Source of the DNA: Azorinus chamasolen
Taxonomy: Eukaryota; Mollusca; Bivalvia; Cardiida; Solecurtidae
Length of the DNA stretch: 64,000 bases
Direction: 5' to 3'
Assembly: GCA_963576725.1 (NCBI GenBank)
Contig: OY755238.1
Coordinates: 22,007,845 to 22,071,844, forward strand
Shown: positions 26,476 through 39,400 of the stretch, piece after piece
How the letters are laid out: each line of letters begins with the position of its first letter
How positions within the stretch are numbered: position 1 is the stretch's first letter
Notes under the pieces: model-generated
Told to the model about the DNA's origin: nothing
Databases searched by the model: none
What the model saw: the letters and a program-made list of their open reading frames with translations, nothing else
Made by a program: the position numbers and the translations under genes

Positions 26476-27744
26476 AATTAGTGCAAAACCATTATAACAA
26501 TGTCTACGAGTAGATCCACGAAAATTACCATTGTACAGTATAAAACCTCTTTAAATTGACCACCAATTTGGCAAAGCATGTCTAATTATGCCTAAAAGTC
26601 AGGTGGTAATTACTTGCAGGTATGATAAGTTTAATTCTTTATGCCTTTGCAAACAGAGTAGACCCAGATCAGATTGCCCCTGCAGAAGATACTGTTCATA
26701 TTTTTGTTTGCCTTGTGATGATAATACATATTATTTCTAAGGTCTAAAACCCCCAAGAAGAATGCCGGCCCTTATAAGTTGAAAAAGTACTGAGACGAGT
26801 TTTATTTGTTATTATAACAAATAAAACTGTCATCCCTGTAAGTTTTCAAAACTGGTGCGAAAAATTTACGGGTATAGATTTAATCCAATTCTGTGTTCCG
26901 TAATAACAATTTATAATGATGATCTGTATCCACCTTATAAGTTCATTTTATTGCTTGATTGACAGGGAAAATGTAAATTTGATAACAAAAACTCATGAAA
27001 ATAAATAGGTACCGAATCGTCTAGGGTAAATTTTTGGGAGGGGCCGAGTTGACCATGGTGTCGAATCGTTTTGGGGCCGAATTGTCTAGGGACCCGGTTA
27101 GTTTGGTGCCGAGTCGTTCAGAAACCTGTTGTGCGTCTACTTTGTTTGCAAAGGCGTAAAAAGGCATATTTATGAAGGAAGGGGTTTAACTTAAAGTATC
27201 AGGGATGAATAAGTTAAAAACTTAATAGCGCAGGTGCTGCCGATATTCTTTCACAGCATTGTAATAACTCGGAAGATTCAAGATAATAAATCGTGTTCAC
27301 GAAAGTCATAGCAGAACTATAAATAGAAGACAATGATAACCTAAGCGTTAATGTTTGTATGTATATGTACTTACGATTTTCAAGCTCATCCAAAATGCGT
27401 GTCTGGTAAACAAATTCTGCGTAAAGTTTTCATTCTCCTACTCGATTTGCAAACTCCTCACAGTGATCTCCCTTGTCACCACGCCTGCGGTCTATTAGGG
27501 GAGATAACTGCGTTGGAGGTTGCGTTTCCCTATGGCGTAAAGTCACGTGATATTCAAAATGGCGGCGATCAATTAATCAAAAATTGATTCGTGTATAAGT
27601 GAGCATAAATACCCCAATATTATTAATATCGCCTCATTTTAAAAATATTCGTCATATTTGTTGAAAAAATGATCAAATACAGTAACTGCTTGTCTTAAAA
27701 AACGGTCCACGATAGTACTTTTTGTAATAAGTTCAGCTGATTAC

Positions 27745-27860
27745 CTAACTACATTACACATCTGAGTAAATCGTTTCGTGAGGACCGGCTGATTTGCTCT
27801 CGCCGTTTCGGTAGATTTGGTATCTGTGTTAACACACAGATCCCAAAAATGGTAGAAAAA
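27745..27860 (-). other. Possible internal exon (38 codons), product uncertain
   Basis: Bounded by acceptor ctattgcag and donor GTAATC, open throughout, phase 0 in and 2 out. Residues include FFYHFWDLCVNTDTKSTETA and LTKRFTQMC. The pattern F..F...DTK......KRF..MC faintly recalls the p25-alpha (TPPP) domain, but this is a guess. It cannot be spliced in frame directly to the open frame at 24611-24832. A poly-C run (about 27937-27952) lies just upstream on the minus strand. Confidence 0.22.
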
Positions 27861-28096
27861 CTGCAATAGACTAAATGTTTGCAGTTGACTATTACATGGT
27901 GTATAGATAGTAAATAAGGTCCCAGTGCCATCCACCCCCCCCCCCCCCCCCTTGACGTCGACAAATGTGTACACGGATACTAGTAGACATCTCTGAAGCG
28001 TCCACCTTTAAGAAGCATACCTCTGGATCTTAAAGTCAGGTGGTAGCTTAACGCAGGGCGCAAAGTGAAGCTTTCTGTATTAATTTTTGTCTTGCT

Positions 28097-28325
28097 TTAA
28101 CCCTTTCCATCATAGGCTATTTTTAGACCCTATCTCTTTGCACAAACCTACCGAAAAGGAGCAGTAACTAGAGAAGATGAATCTTTTAGAATTTTGTAGT
28201 TTGAAACCATTGTGATAAATACAGCATTTGATCCTATAGGAGCAAATGCTCTATTTATCACAATGGTTTAACAAAGCGACTTTTACAAAGTCGTCAAAAG
28301 TCGTCAATATGAGGGAATGGGTTAT
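28097..28325. mobile_element. TTAA-type MITE, family B
   Basis: TTAACCCTTTCCATCATAGG left, ATGAGGGAATGGGTTAT right. Hairpin accattgtgataaat .. gagcaaatgctctatttatc, apex gatcctataggagc. Confidence 0.78.
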
Positions 28326-28531
28326 CTCATTCCCTCATACTGACGCATTTTCACGCCTCTGTAAAAGTCATTTTGGAAACCATTGTGATAAATAGAGCAA
28401 ATGCTATATTTATCGCAATGGTTTAAAAACTTTTCCATTCTAAAATTGTCCTTTTCTGTAGTAAATGCACCTTTCGGTAGATTTATTCAGAGAGGTTGTG
28501 TCTAAATATAACCTTTGAGGGAATGGGTTCC
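28322..28531. mobile_element. TTAA-type MITE, family B, back to back with the previous one
   Basis: It begins where the previous copy ends (TTATCTCATTCCCTCATA) and ends ttgagggaatgggttc. The apex is shortened (gagcaaatgctatattt). Confidence 0.65.
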
Positions 28532-28824
28532 TCAACGATCAGCATTTTATGACACCAGTATCTATTCATAATGAGATCGCTTTAGAGAATGTAGTTCGAT
28601 AAAGCTCACAAAGAAGACACACTGTGGTTGGCATCGTCAAATCACCCATAATACAAGTAAGGCGTTGTTCTACTATTATGTGTAATTCAATCATAGCTTT
28701 GTAAATGTACATGCTTTTTATTTTCACGAAATATTGCACAATATGTATATAAGACAGTTATAGTGAAATTTACACAATTTTACAATCACTATTTACAATG
28801 TTGTTTTCCATGAAAACAGCAATA

Positions 28825-29045
28825 TTAACCCTTTCCCTGTTCAATATTAATGTCGGAAATAATGACATCATGAATATTAATTAGATTAATTTTGATAATG
28901 GCATATGAATACAAGACATTTTAGCTCATGTAAAAACTGTAGAATCAGATCTATAACATGCATGTACCATAAGCAAACAGAGCAGACCCAGATCAGACGG
29001 CTCCTACAAGGACCGTCTGATCTGTGTCTATTCTGTTTGCAACTA
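28825..29045. mobile_element. TTAA-type MITE, family A, reverse orientation
   Basis: TTAACCCTTTCCCTGTTC at 28825 then the ATTAATTAG and AAGCAAACAGAGCAGACC segments and the hairpin. The far end (gtttgcaactatatt) has decayed. Confidence 0.65.
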
Positions 29046-29279
29046 TATTTTTCCCTTTGAATCAGTAAGATACTGTCTTTAAACCATTTTTCCAAGCTAC
29101 AGTGAACCAGCGTGAATTTGAACTTTTACAAACAGTTTGGAACTGGTGAAACGCCGAGTATATCTACATTTTGGATCTCATCAGGATCCCATTTGTTTGG
29201 ATTAACACTCGGGTCGTATACTGAGAACAAATATAACACAAACAGTAGGAACCGTTTGCTCTGGGTCTGGTCTGCTAGT

Positions 29280-29499
29280 TTAACCTATTACACGTACCTC
29301 ATAGACTATTTAGACACAACCTCTTTGAATAAATCTACAGAAAAGGAGCATTAACTAGAAAAAGGATTTATTTTTAGAATTTTGTGGTTTGAAACCACTG
29401 TGATAACTAGAGCATTTGCTCCTATAGGAGCAAATGCTCTATTTATCACAATGGTTTCAGAATGTTTCACAAAGTCGTCAATATGAGGGAATCGGTTAA
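29280..29499. mobile_element. TTAA-bounded MITE, family B
   Basis: TTAA at 29280 and 29496, about 220 bp, symmetric hairpin with apex gctcctataggagc at 29418-29431. Confidence 0.75.
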
Positions 29500-30193
29500 G
29501 TCATGCTATAGATGAAGATCTGATTCTACAATGTTTGTCAAAGCAAACAATCGCCTTGAAATTTTATATTATAAAACTTCAGCTAATAAATGTTCAAGAT
29601 ATCATTATTTCTTACATGAATATTGTACAGGTAAAGGACTGCTGAGTCCAGTATGAGTATACACATACAGTACAAACTCCATAGGTCGAACACTAAATAT
29701 GACCTTAAGACATGTGACAGGTTCATGCAGGGTGGACGTCATGCAGAAAACGTCTGTAGATCTTTCTGAATGTCTTTAGACCTGCATTAAGCAGTCACAC
29801 AACAAGTTAGTTCTCAATTCGTATTGCAAAAACTTCGAACTATCGAGTTTTTAATGTACTCCATAGGAGCCGCAGGGTCAAATGCTTCATTTATCACAAT
29901 GGTTTCAAAATGGTTTAAGTGCTCGTATACATTATACAATCAGTTTGACATGGCTACCTGTGCTGCAGCACTGACCAGCTTAACCCTGGCTTCATCCGAT
30001 CACTCACACATTCTCTTGGCTTTAAGTAGAAAATTATCCCGGTGGCATCAATCGGCGACCTTCAGTTTTCTTCCAGTAGTAAGCAGCAACCAGTAATTGT
30101 ATATAGTGTGCTGTCATTTATGGAATTCCGTACTCAACTGGGATTGACACCGACATCAACACAGAATAAATAGAGCGCATATTGCATGCTTTA

Positions 30194-30336
30194 CTATGAT
30201 ACGTTGAGTTTTCTGAAAGAAGCCTGTGGTTCGTCGTCACGTGGTTTTAAGTTCAGGTCAACACCATATTTTCCACTGTGTAAATCACGAATAAAGTCCC
30301 TCGCTTCCGGTTTATTTAATGTTCGCGCCATATCGT
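30194..30336 (-). CDS. CRAL-TRIO gene, last coding exon with stop
   Basis: Acceptor tttcattttcag; 47 residues (the first codon is split) and TAG at 30196-30194. Codes for the polar C-terminal tail with DMARTLNKPEARDF and LKPRDDEPQASFRKLNVS. The intron before it is 2.65 kb and carries at least five MITEs. I could not place a poly(A) site with confidence. Confidence 0.9.
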
Positions 30337-33300
30337 CTGAAAATGAAATGTAAAAAATGAAAAAAAATGTCCGACATAGGTACATATGTTTATTTCCAGT
30401 CATCATAAATTCTGGGAACGTGATTGGCTGAGACGCTCCACGTGAACGGGGTGTAAGAAACCGTACACCCCGTTTGATCTAAGGTGTACGGAATCAAGTT
30501 TGTCACGTGACTGATCGGTTTTGTTTCATAATCGATTCGTGTAAACAAACTCAATTTCTGTGTTTATAAGGCGGGTTTTCCTATGAAATAAACGGAATTC
30601 ATCCGTACAAATTGTCTAGCATCTGCCCACATGGATAAAAACAACTTATGTAGCATTTACATGTTTGTATCTTGCTTCTTTTGTTTTCCCCAAATACCGC
30701 AAATCTTGTTTACTTATAGTGCGTGCAAATCAGCCCGTGAGTTTTATTGACGTCAAACGTCATTTTTAAGTCAGGGCCTATTGACAGCTGTGCCAAATCG
30801 CACGCGCCGTAAGTAAACAAGTTTTTTTAGGGATTTAATCTACAAGGTTTCGTTAGGTTATGCATGTATTCTTTCTTGTAATGGACCCAGACTGGAAATA
30901 AATTCGTTACACGGTGTTTCGGCACGGTGTTCGGGTTTGTATGACGGTTTTGGATTCCGTATCAGGAAATACGAGATCTAACCCGGTCATACCAGCCCGT
31001 ACACCCTGCCAAATAACCGTGTAACTAATAATATTCGTTAAAGACTATTTTTAGACCCAACCTCTGAATAAATCCACAAATAAGGAGAAATTACTAGAGA
31101 AAAAGAAACTTTTAGAATTGTGCAGATTTTGAACCATTGTGATATCCTATGGAGCAAATACTTTATTTATCATAATGGTTTCAAAACGGGGCTTTTACAA
31201 AGGTGTCAAAATGCGTCAATATGAGAGAATTATTTAATCTGTAGCAATATTAACTAAAGGACGCGCGTAAAACAATGACAACAATTGATTTATACATGTA
31301 GGCATACCGTGAATTTTAATTAAAGGCTATTTTAAGACCCAGCCGCTTTGAATAAATCTACCGAAAAGGAGCATTTACTAGAAAAAGGGATTTTAGAATG
31401 GTGTAGTTGTTAAACCAATGCGATAAACACATCATTTGTTGCTATGGAGAAAATGCTCCATTTATCACAATGGTTTGAAAAAGTGACTTTCACAGAGTCG
31501 TCAAAAGGCGTCAATATGAGGGAATGGTTTAAAATGATATATTTTACTGATCTATTCTATTCTATATACTATCATCTGCTACAGGACTAAAACTAATTAA
31601 ACAAGAGATAATATACAGTAAAGAAGACTGTTTCAAGTGACCATTTACTATATAAACATGAGTTATTGATAACCAAAGGGCAGTTTAAGCAGGACATGCT
31701 CGTGCTACAAACATGAAAAAACATGTTTGAAAAGTCAAAATAGTGGAATTTAGTTTGTTGAAACCATTGAAATACAGTTGAACTTCGATATCTCGAACTC
31801 GGATAACTCGAACTTCGAGATAACTCGAACAAAATGTTCAGTTCTTCCAAAACTTACATTTAATAGAATTGATAACTAAACTTTATCGCTACATATATCT
31901 AGAAACACATGTGACAGCTTAATACAGGTCTAAATTAATGCTGAAAGTTCCTACAGGAGCTTTCAGCATTACTTTAGATTTGTATTAAGCTGTGGCCTTG
32001 AGATATGGTTCATTCTAGAAATCGGATAACTCGAACTTCTGTTATCTCGAACTAATATGTATTGTCCATTGAAGTTCGAGTTATCGAAGTTCAACTGTAG
32101 TGTGATCCGCCCAGAAAATATCTAAGGTTTTATTGTTTTTGAGAGTCAATTTACGAAACATTATGTACTACTGATCAAATGTACATGCATTTATATAACT
32201 ACAGTAAAACCTCGATTATTCGAATTTTCGTTAGAAACGAATTTAGATCCTTTTAGGCAGGTGGCTGCTTAATGCATGATGAAAGTCATGCAGAAAGCTC
32301 CTAGAGGAGCTTTCTGCATGACTTTCACCATGCATTAAGCTGCCACCTGTCTTAAAGATCGATAATAATACGTATTTTAGTGTTCGGATAATCGAGGTTT
32401 TACTGTATGTGGCTGTAACTAAGATTCACTGTAACTAGTCACACATTTCATGTTCAATTGTTTAATCTGACGTTTCGCATGCTTCTAGCACATTTCCTGT
32501 TCTGAAGAATAAATCACTGGAAAAAAGAGATCGAGATTGAATTGCAACCCTTCAAGTCACCTCATCCTATTGAAGGTTCGCGGTAACTACGACTCGGAAT
32601 AGTAACCTATAATTGCATTAACTATTTTTAATGGCGAGAACAAATATTATTACATAACATAAGTTAAATTAATTATTTGTCATTTATAATTGATACACAA
32701 GTGAGAGAACCTTTAACGGCTGTCGAAACACCTTTCCCTCATTTAAACGTTTTTCACGCCTTTGTAAACAGAATAGACCCAGATCAAACGGCCCCTATAG
32801 GAGCCGTCTAATCTGGGTCTGCTTGCTCATGAAATTATAATAGATATGGATCATGTACGATGCTCACATGCTCTTAGAATATTGGCGAAAAGGTTAAAAC
32901 ATTTGTCTGGACAAGATACGATACCACCGATGCCCAAACGGTGCCGTCAGGGGACTTTTTTGAGTTTTTAACGAGCCTGCATACTCACTACATATGCTTT
33001 GTATTGTGCCTGCGTTTGGTCCTGTGTATTCGTCGGGTAGATACTCCTCGGGTAGGTGGGCCATGTCTATTTCATCGTACACTGTTGACAGATTCTGGCC
33101 ATGCACATGGACCTGCAAAGATATTTATTTTCTGAATAAGCTACAGTGAAACAACACTAAACCGGAGTTTTAATAATTAATAATTTAGGTCTTTTTAGTC
33201 AGGTGAGTGCTTTCTGCATGACGTTTCGAGTTACAGTGAGAGAGAGACAGAGAGAGAGACAGAGAGACACAGAGAGAGAGATGGAGAGAGAGAGATAGTC

Positions 33301-33427
33301 ACACAGACAGATAGGCAGTCAGACAGAGAAAGATACATACATACAGACACACAGGCAAGACACACAGAGATACACAGGCACACAGACAAAGAGAGAGACA
33401 TAGATGAACAGAGAAAGACCGTGAGAC

Positions 33428-33467
<40 letters not shown>

Positions 33468-36400
33468 TCACACAGACAGATAGGCAGTCAGACAGAGAAA
33501 GATACATACATACAGACACACAGGCAAGACACACAGAGATACACAGGCACACAGACAAAGAGAGAGACATAGATGAACAGAGAAAGACCGTGAGACAGAG
33601 AGACAGAGAGAGAGAGAGGGAGAGAGAGAGAGATAGTCACACAGACAGATAGGCAGTCAGACAGAGAAAGATACATACATACAGACACACAGGCAAGACA
33701 CACAGAGATACACAGGCACACAGACAAAGAGAGAGACATAGATGAACAGAGAAAGACCGTGAGACAGAGAGATAGGGAGTGTGAGATATTAACGATTCAT
33801 GCCATTCGACTAGCAATCACATTGAGAGCTACAAACACAAGGTACTCAGCATATGCGGCATTTGAAGTGCAGACTTTTAGTGATCGCTTCCAACATGGTA
33901 CCTACCCTATTTTTCAGCTTCTCACTCATCATTGGTCTTATCATGTTGAATATGCTTTCAAACACCGGACCTGTGTTGTAGTAATGAAGCTGTTTTATCC
34001 GCCCTGGCAAGGCTTTCTGAAATGCAAAATACATGAACATACTAGGAGACGAAAGAATATTGAAGCTTATTATACTGCAAAGTAAAATCCTCACTTCTGA
34101 TTGGTTAACTAGCCGTGTACATGAGTCCATGTATCCTGCGAGCTGACAGGGTATATAGAAATTCCCCATGGCAGGCCCCACATATTATGGTCAGAAACCA
34201 AAAGACCAACTTCTCGACTCGGCTAAACAATAGCAAAATTCATAATAGACAACTATTGATACGTAAAGAAAAAAATGCAGAAATGAATTAAAAAACATCA
34301 TTTTTTGAAATGACCAATAAAACAGTTTTCAGAGGAGTTATTATATCGTCCAGCCATCTATAATAACACGAACGCCGATGAAATACAATACACACCACTT
34401 CGGATACCTTCGGGTAGAATTAATATATTGGGACGCTTTAGGGGAATTAGCGTGTTTAGTGATTCAACATGCCAAAATGGATTTATATAAATTATCCGAA
34501 CCGTAAAACTTTGCAGTATAATAAATTCGTTATACAGTTCTTTCCCAGGGTACATGACGATTTATTCCCGGCTGGTAAAATCATGTAACCCTCGCCTAGC
34601 GGCTCGGGCAACATGCTTTTCCTTAGCCGAGAATAAATCGTCATGTGCCCTGGGAAAGAACTGTATAACTAATAATGTACACGGCAATTCTTTGCCACGT
34701 CAGAAAGTGTCAAATCATATCTATATTATTTCATACGCAAAAACAGAGCATACTCTGATCAGATGGCTACTACAGGAGCCGTCTTGTCTGGGTCTACTCT
34801 GTTTGTAAAGGCGTAGAAAAGAATATTCATGGAGTAAAGGATTAAGTGAACAGGACCATTCGACAGTGTTATAGCGTCAACTACAGTTGAACTCCGATAT
34901 CTCGAACTCGGATAACTCGAACTTCGGGATAACTCGAACTAAGAGTTCAGTCCTTCCAAAATTTACAATACAGGATATTTTCTAAAATATATCACTACAC
35001 ATATCTAGAAACACATGCGACAGCTTAATGTCTGCAGGAGCTTTCAGCATTACTTTAGACCTGCATTAAGCTGTGAACTTGAGATATGTGTCAGATTATA
35101 AATCGGATGAGTCGAACCTCTCTTATCTCGAACTAATTTGTATGGTCCCTTGAAGTTCGAGATATCGAAGTTCAACTGTATCATATTAGGACAATTTCAG
35201 TGTGAATATATTACATCTAAAACGGTACATACATAATACTTATTATATTACCAATACTCTCTATCCAGAGTTATCGGTCTTGATTTGATTGAACCTCCAA
35301 ATTTTATTTGTTATTTTAGTTGGTTACCTGGGTGACCACCATGCACCTTTTTGTGTTTTCCATGCCCGTTGAGAGAAAATGGTTTCGCGAGAATCCTGTG
35401 AGATCAATCACAAATGTCAATCCGTTCACCTGGATGTTTTCATCCAGAAGGATGAAGTCAAACAAGGCCAGGTTTGCTCGCATAACGTCATCAAATGTGT
35501 TCGCTTTGCCTTTTGGATCCATTGCACCTGGAGAGTAAAGAACATTGACGGTAGGTCAGTGATATAGTGACTGAGATCAGATAATTACTGCCTGTTTATA
35601 ATGACTACTTGGCTATTCGAACTCCACGACAATGTCCCGATGACTCGGTACGGTCGATGTGTTGTCAATGCAATTAACCCTTTCCCTTCAAATTTCAATA
35701 CCTACTGAATATTCATGGACATAATAGTTATAATGAAATATGTATGGTGGAACATTGTAGCCATTTTAGAAAGTACATAAACAAATCTATCAAATTCTAT
35801 AAGCAAACAGAGCAGACCCTGATCTACTCTGTTTGCAAATGCGTGAAAACACGTCTATATAAGGGAAAGGGTTAAATGTATCGGTATGGATCTGATTTTG
35901 TGATGTATATACAGTAATAGCCCACTAAACGGGACGTGTATACAAATCGGTCTTGGAGGCAGGTTGCAGCTTAATGCAGAGTGAAAGTCAAGCAGAATCC
36001 GTTTAACTATTTGCTCTATAAATACGATTTTCTAAGCCTTTACAAACAGAGTAGACCTAGATCAGACGGCTCCTGTAGGGCCCTGCTCTTTTTATTTATG
36101 ATATAATATAGATATGATGAACTATTAATGGCCGAAAACCCAGTGTTCATGCGTTATTACAATAATTATTCTAAATAATATTCATGATGTCATTAATTCT
36201 TACATGAATATTCATTGAGTAAATGGTTTATATCAGTATTAGATATATGTGTATGTAAATTGAAGCATATTTTACATAATTCTAATCCAGTGCACTTTTT
36301 GTAAAATACATGGCGCATTTTCATTAAAAATCAAAGCGCTGAATGAGCTTGTTGATAAAAGAAACTTTGCTCAGTCTATATAATGATTTACATCCGTATA

Positions 36401-39400
36401 TATATTTAAATCACGCGAAACAAAATGCAATAGTATAACTTACCTAATCTAACAATGACCAATTTTCGACCGTGTTTGTCTCTCCCAGGTAGTGGAATGT
36501 ATATGCTGAAATAAGACAGAAGCTTCTTACAGTCTTTGATTTAGGTAGTTCAATCCTTGTCCGTATACAAACGCATTTTCATTTATTAGCAAACAGGGAA
36601 GACCAAGATCAGACGACTCCTACAGGAGCCGTCTGATCAGGGTCTACTCTGTTTGCTTATAAACGTATAATAGATCTGATTCTACAGTTTCTACCAATAC
36701 AAAAAAGTCCGGTGTACACGTGCCAGAATTGCTGTGGTCTCTAACTTCAAAGAAATGTAAACACCAGGAGCTGCCCTTGTTTCATTTGCTCAAGAATTGT
36801 AAAAAGTAGGAGTTAAAGAATTGTAATCAGAAGTATGCATATCCGTGGCCATCTAGTTAAGAATAGTATACAGTAGCAAACATAGTCACCAGTGTTTAAT
36901 TGTTTCCCTGTTCATTTTTGAATGTATCGGGATTAAACGCCATGTAAGAAATACTAATACCGGGAATATTTATTGGTAGTTTTTTTTACAATGTCATATG
37001 TACTCTTTCGATTTTTGGTAATGATAGAAACTGCCGTCAGATCTATTATAATTTCAAGTAAAAAGAGCAGACCCTGATCAGACGGCTCTTACAGTAGCCT
37101 TCTGTAAGCGACCACATTTAAGAGGTATACAGTAAACATCTCTCGAACGTGACCACCTATAAGAGGTATACAGTAAAAGCCCGTCTAAAACAACCTTCTA
37201 TAAGATGTCTATATTAGAAAGCCTCTAAAGTGCGACCACCTGAGCGAGGTATACAGTAAAATCCTTTAAAGTGACCACCTATGAGTGGTATACAATAAAC
37301 TCTCTCTAGAGCGACCACCAATAATAGGTATATAGTAGAAACCCTCTAAAGCGATCACCTATTAGAAATAAACAGTAAAAGTCTTGTTTAAGGAACCACC
37401 TATAAGAGATTTACAGTAATTACCCGTATAAAGCGACCACCTATAAGAGGTATACAGTAATTACCCGTATAAGGCGACCACATATAAGAGGTATACAGTA
37501 ATTACCCGTATAAAGCGACCACCTATAAGAGGTATACAGTAATTACCCGTATAAAGCGACCACCAATAAGAGGTATACAGTAATTACCCGTATAAAGCGA
37601 CCACCTATAAAAGGTATACAGTAATTACCCATATAAAGCGACCACCAATAAGAGGTATACAGTAATTACCCATATAAAGCGACCACCTATAAGAGGTATA
37701 CAGTAATTACCCGTATAAAGCGACCACCAATAAGAGGTATACAGTAATTACCCGTATAAAGCGACCACCTATAAAAGGTATACAGTAATTACCCATATAA
37801 AGCGACCACCTATAATGGTAGGTGGTGGCTTTCTGTATTACTTTATTCCTGCATTATTTTAACCCTTTCCATCATATAATAGCATTTTCACGCATATGCA
37901 AACAGAGTAGACCCAGATCAGACGGTTCCTGTATGATACGTCTGATCAGGGTCTGCTCTGTTTGCTAATGGAATTTGATAGATCTGTTTCTTTTCTTTCT
38001 AAAATGGCCACAATATATCACCTTCCGTGCTTCATTATAACTATTTTGTCCATGAATATTCAGTAGGTATTGAATAATGGAATAAACATTGTACAGAGAA
38101 AGTGTTAAAGATACATAATTATGTTCATGCATAAAGCCGTCGCTTTAGATGGCTTTCTTGTATTCCGTACTCGTTTGTGAAACGCTTAGGACTTGAACCA
38201 CTGCGTTCCATTGTATTTATCCGGCTATGCAGTACAAACAGCCACATGCATGTACAGTAAAACCCCGCTAATGCGACCACATAAAATATGTATAATTTTG
38301 GGAGCTAGATGCAAGTGGTAGCTTAATGCAAGTCAAAAGTAATGCCGACAGCTCCTAGAGGAGCTTTCTGTATTACTTTTGTCCTGCATTAAGCAAACAC
38401 CTGCTTATAAAGACACCCATGTTTATTCATTAAGTGGTCGTATTAGAGGGGTTCTACTGTACATGCATTCCCGGTATAATGCCGATTGATTCCGAAAAAG
38501 GCTCGCTGAATTAAGGATACTGACCCTTGTTTTATAATGTCCTGTATCTTGTTGTCACCAGTGTCCACATCTTTGTACCATTCCGAGTACTTGGTCCTGA
38601 TTGTCCAATAGTTCTCCAGCAACTCTCGGGCTCCAAGTTGACTGAATTTCCGAGCCCGTAAAAAGCCCAAGAGGTACCGTGTGTCTGGAAATAACACGAT
38701 TATTATAATAATATTTAGATTCATTGTACCTTTATTCCAAAACATCAAAGTTTCGGTCATGTCTTCATACAGAATGAGTAGAAAGGTTGGTTTGAATACA
38801 GTAAAACCTCTCAAAACCGGACAATCAAATAAATATCAATATATGGCTTAACGACAGATGACAGCATAATGCAGGATGAAATTATAAAGGAGTGCGGCAT
38901 TTCATCCTGCATTAAGCTCTCACTTTACTAAAAAGACACGTATTCCGGTTAAGAGGGGTTTTACGGCACACGGGTAGTGATATAATGGAAGGGGGAGACA
39001 AGGCTTTGTAAACAGTATACCACATAAAGAAAAGACCAATCACTCAGTAAGAATCTTCAACAACGAATCCAATCTTCCACATAGATGTAGATAATATATA
39101 AGTGTATTGTATGCGTAGTAATCTAAATATTTAACCATTTCCTCTGTGAACATTTATGTAAGAAATAATGGCATCGTGGATATTAATTCGTTATTTTTTA
39201 CAATAGCACATAGACACCGGGAGTTTTGGCCAAGGCAGGGACTGTAGAATAATACTTATAGCATTTCATAAGCAAACAGAGTAGACCCTGAGACGTATTC
39301 ATGGAGTAAAGGGTCAAATGCGTATTTAATCTAAATCTCATTTCTCAGCCAAACCACATCTTGGCGATACTCATTTATTCTCTAATGAAGAGTCTGTGTA

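Noticed and set aside
28980..29040. Palindromes that could be read as transcription terminators or operators
   Set aside because: They are the central hairpins of MITEs repeated many times in the window; bacterial-type signals do not apply here.
33319..33739. Two identical 83-residue Ser/Leu/Val/Cys-rich frames on the minus strand
   Set aside because: They are the 169-bp GA/CA repeat unit read in one frame, inside an intron.
33759..34085. 108-residue plus-strand frame
   Set aside because: Antisense shadow of CRAL-TRIO coding exon 5, which has splice signals and family motifs on the minus strand.
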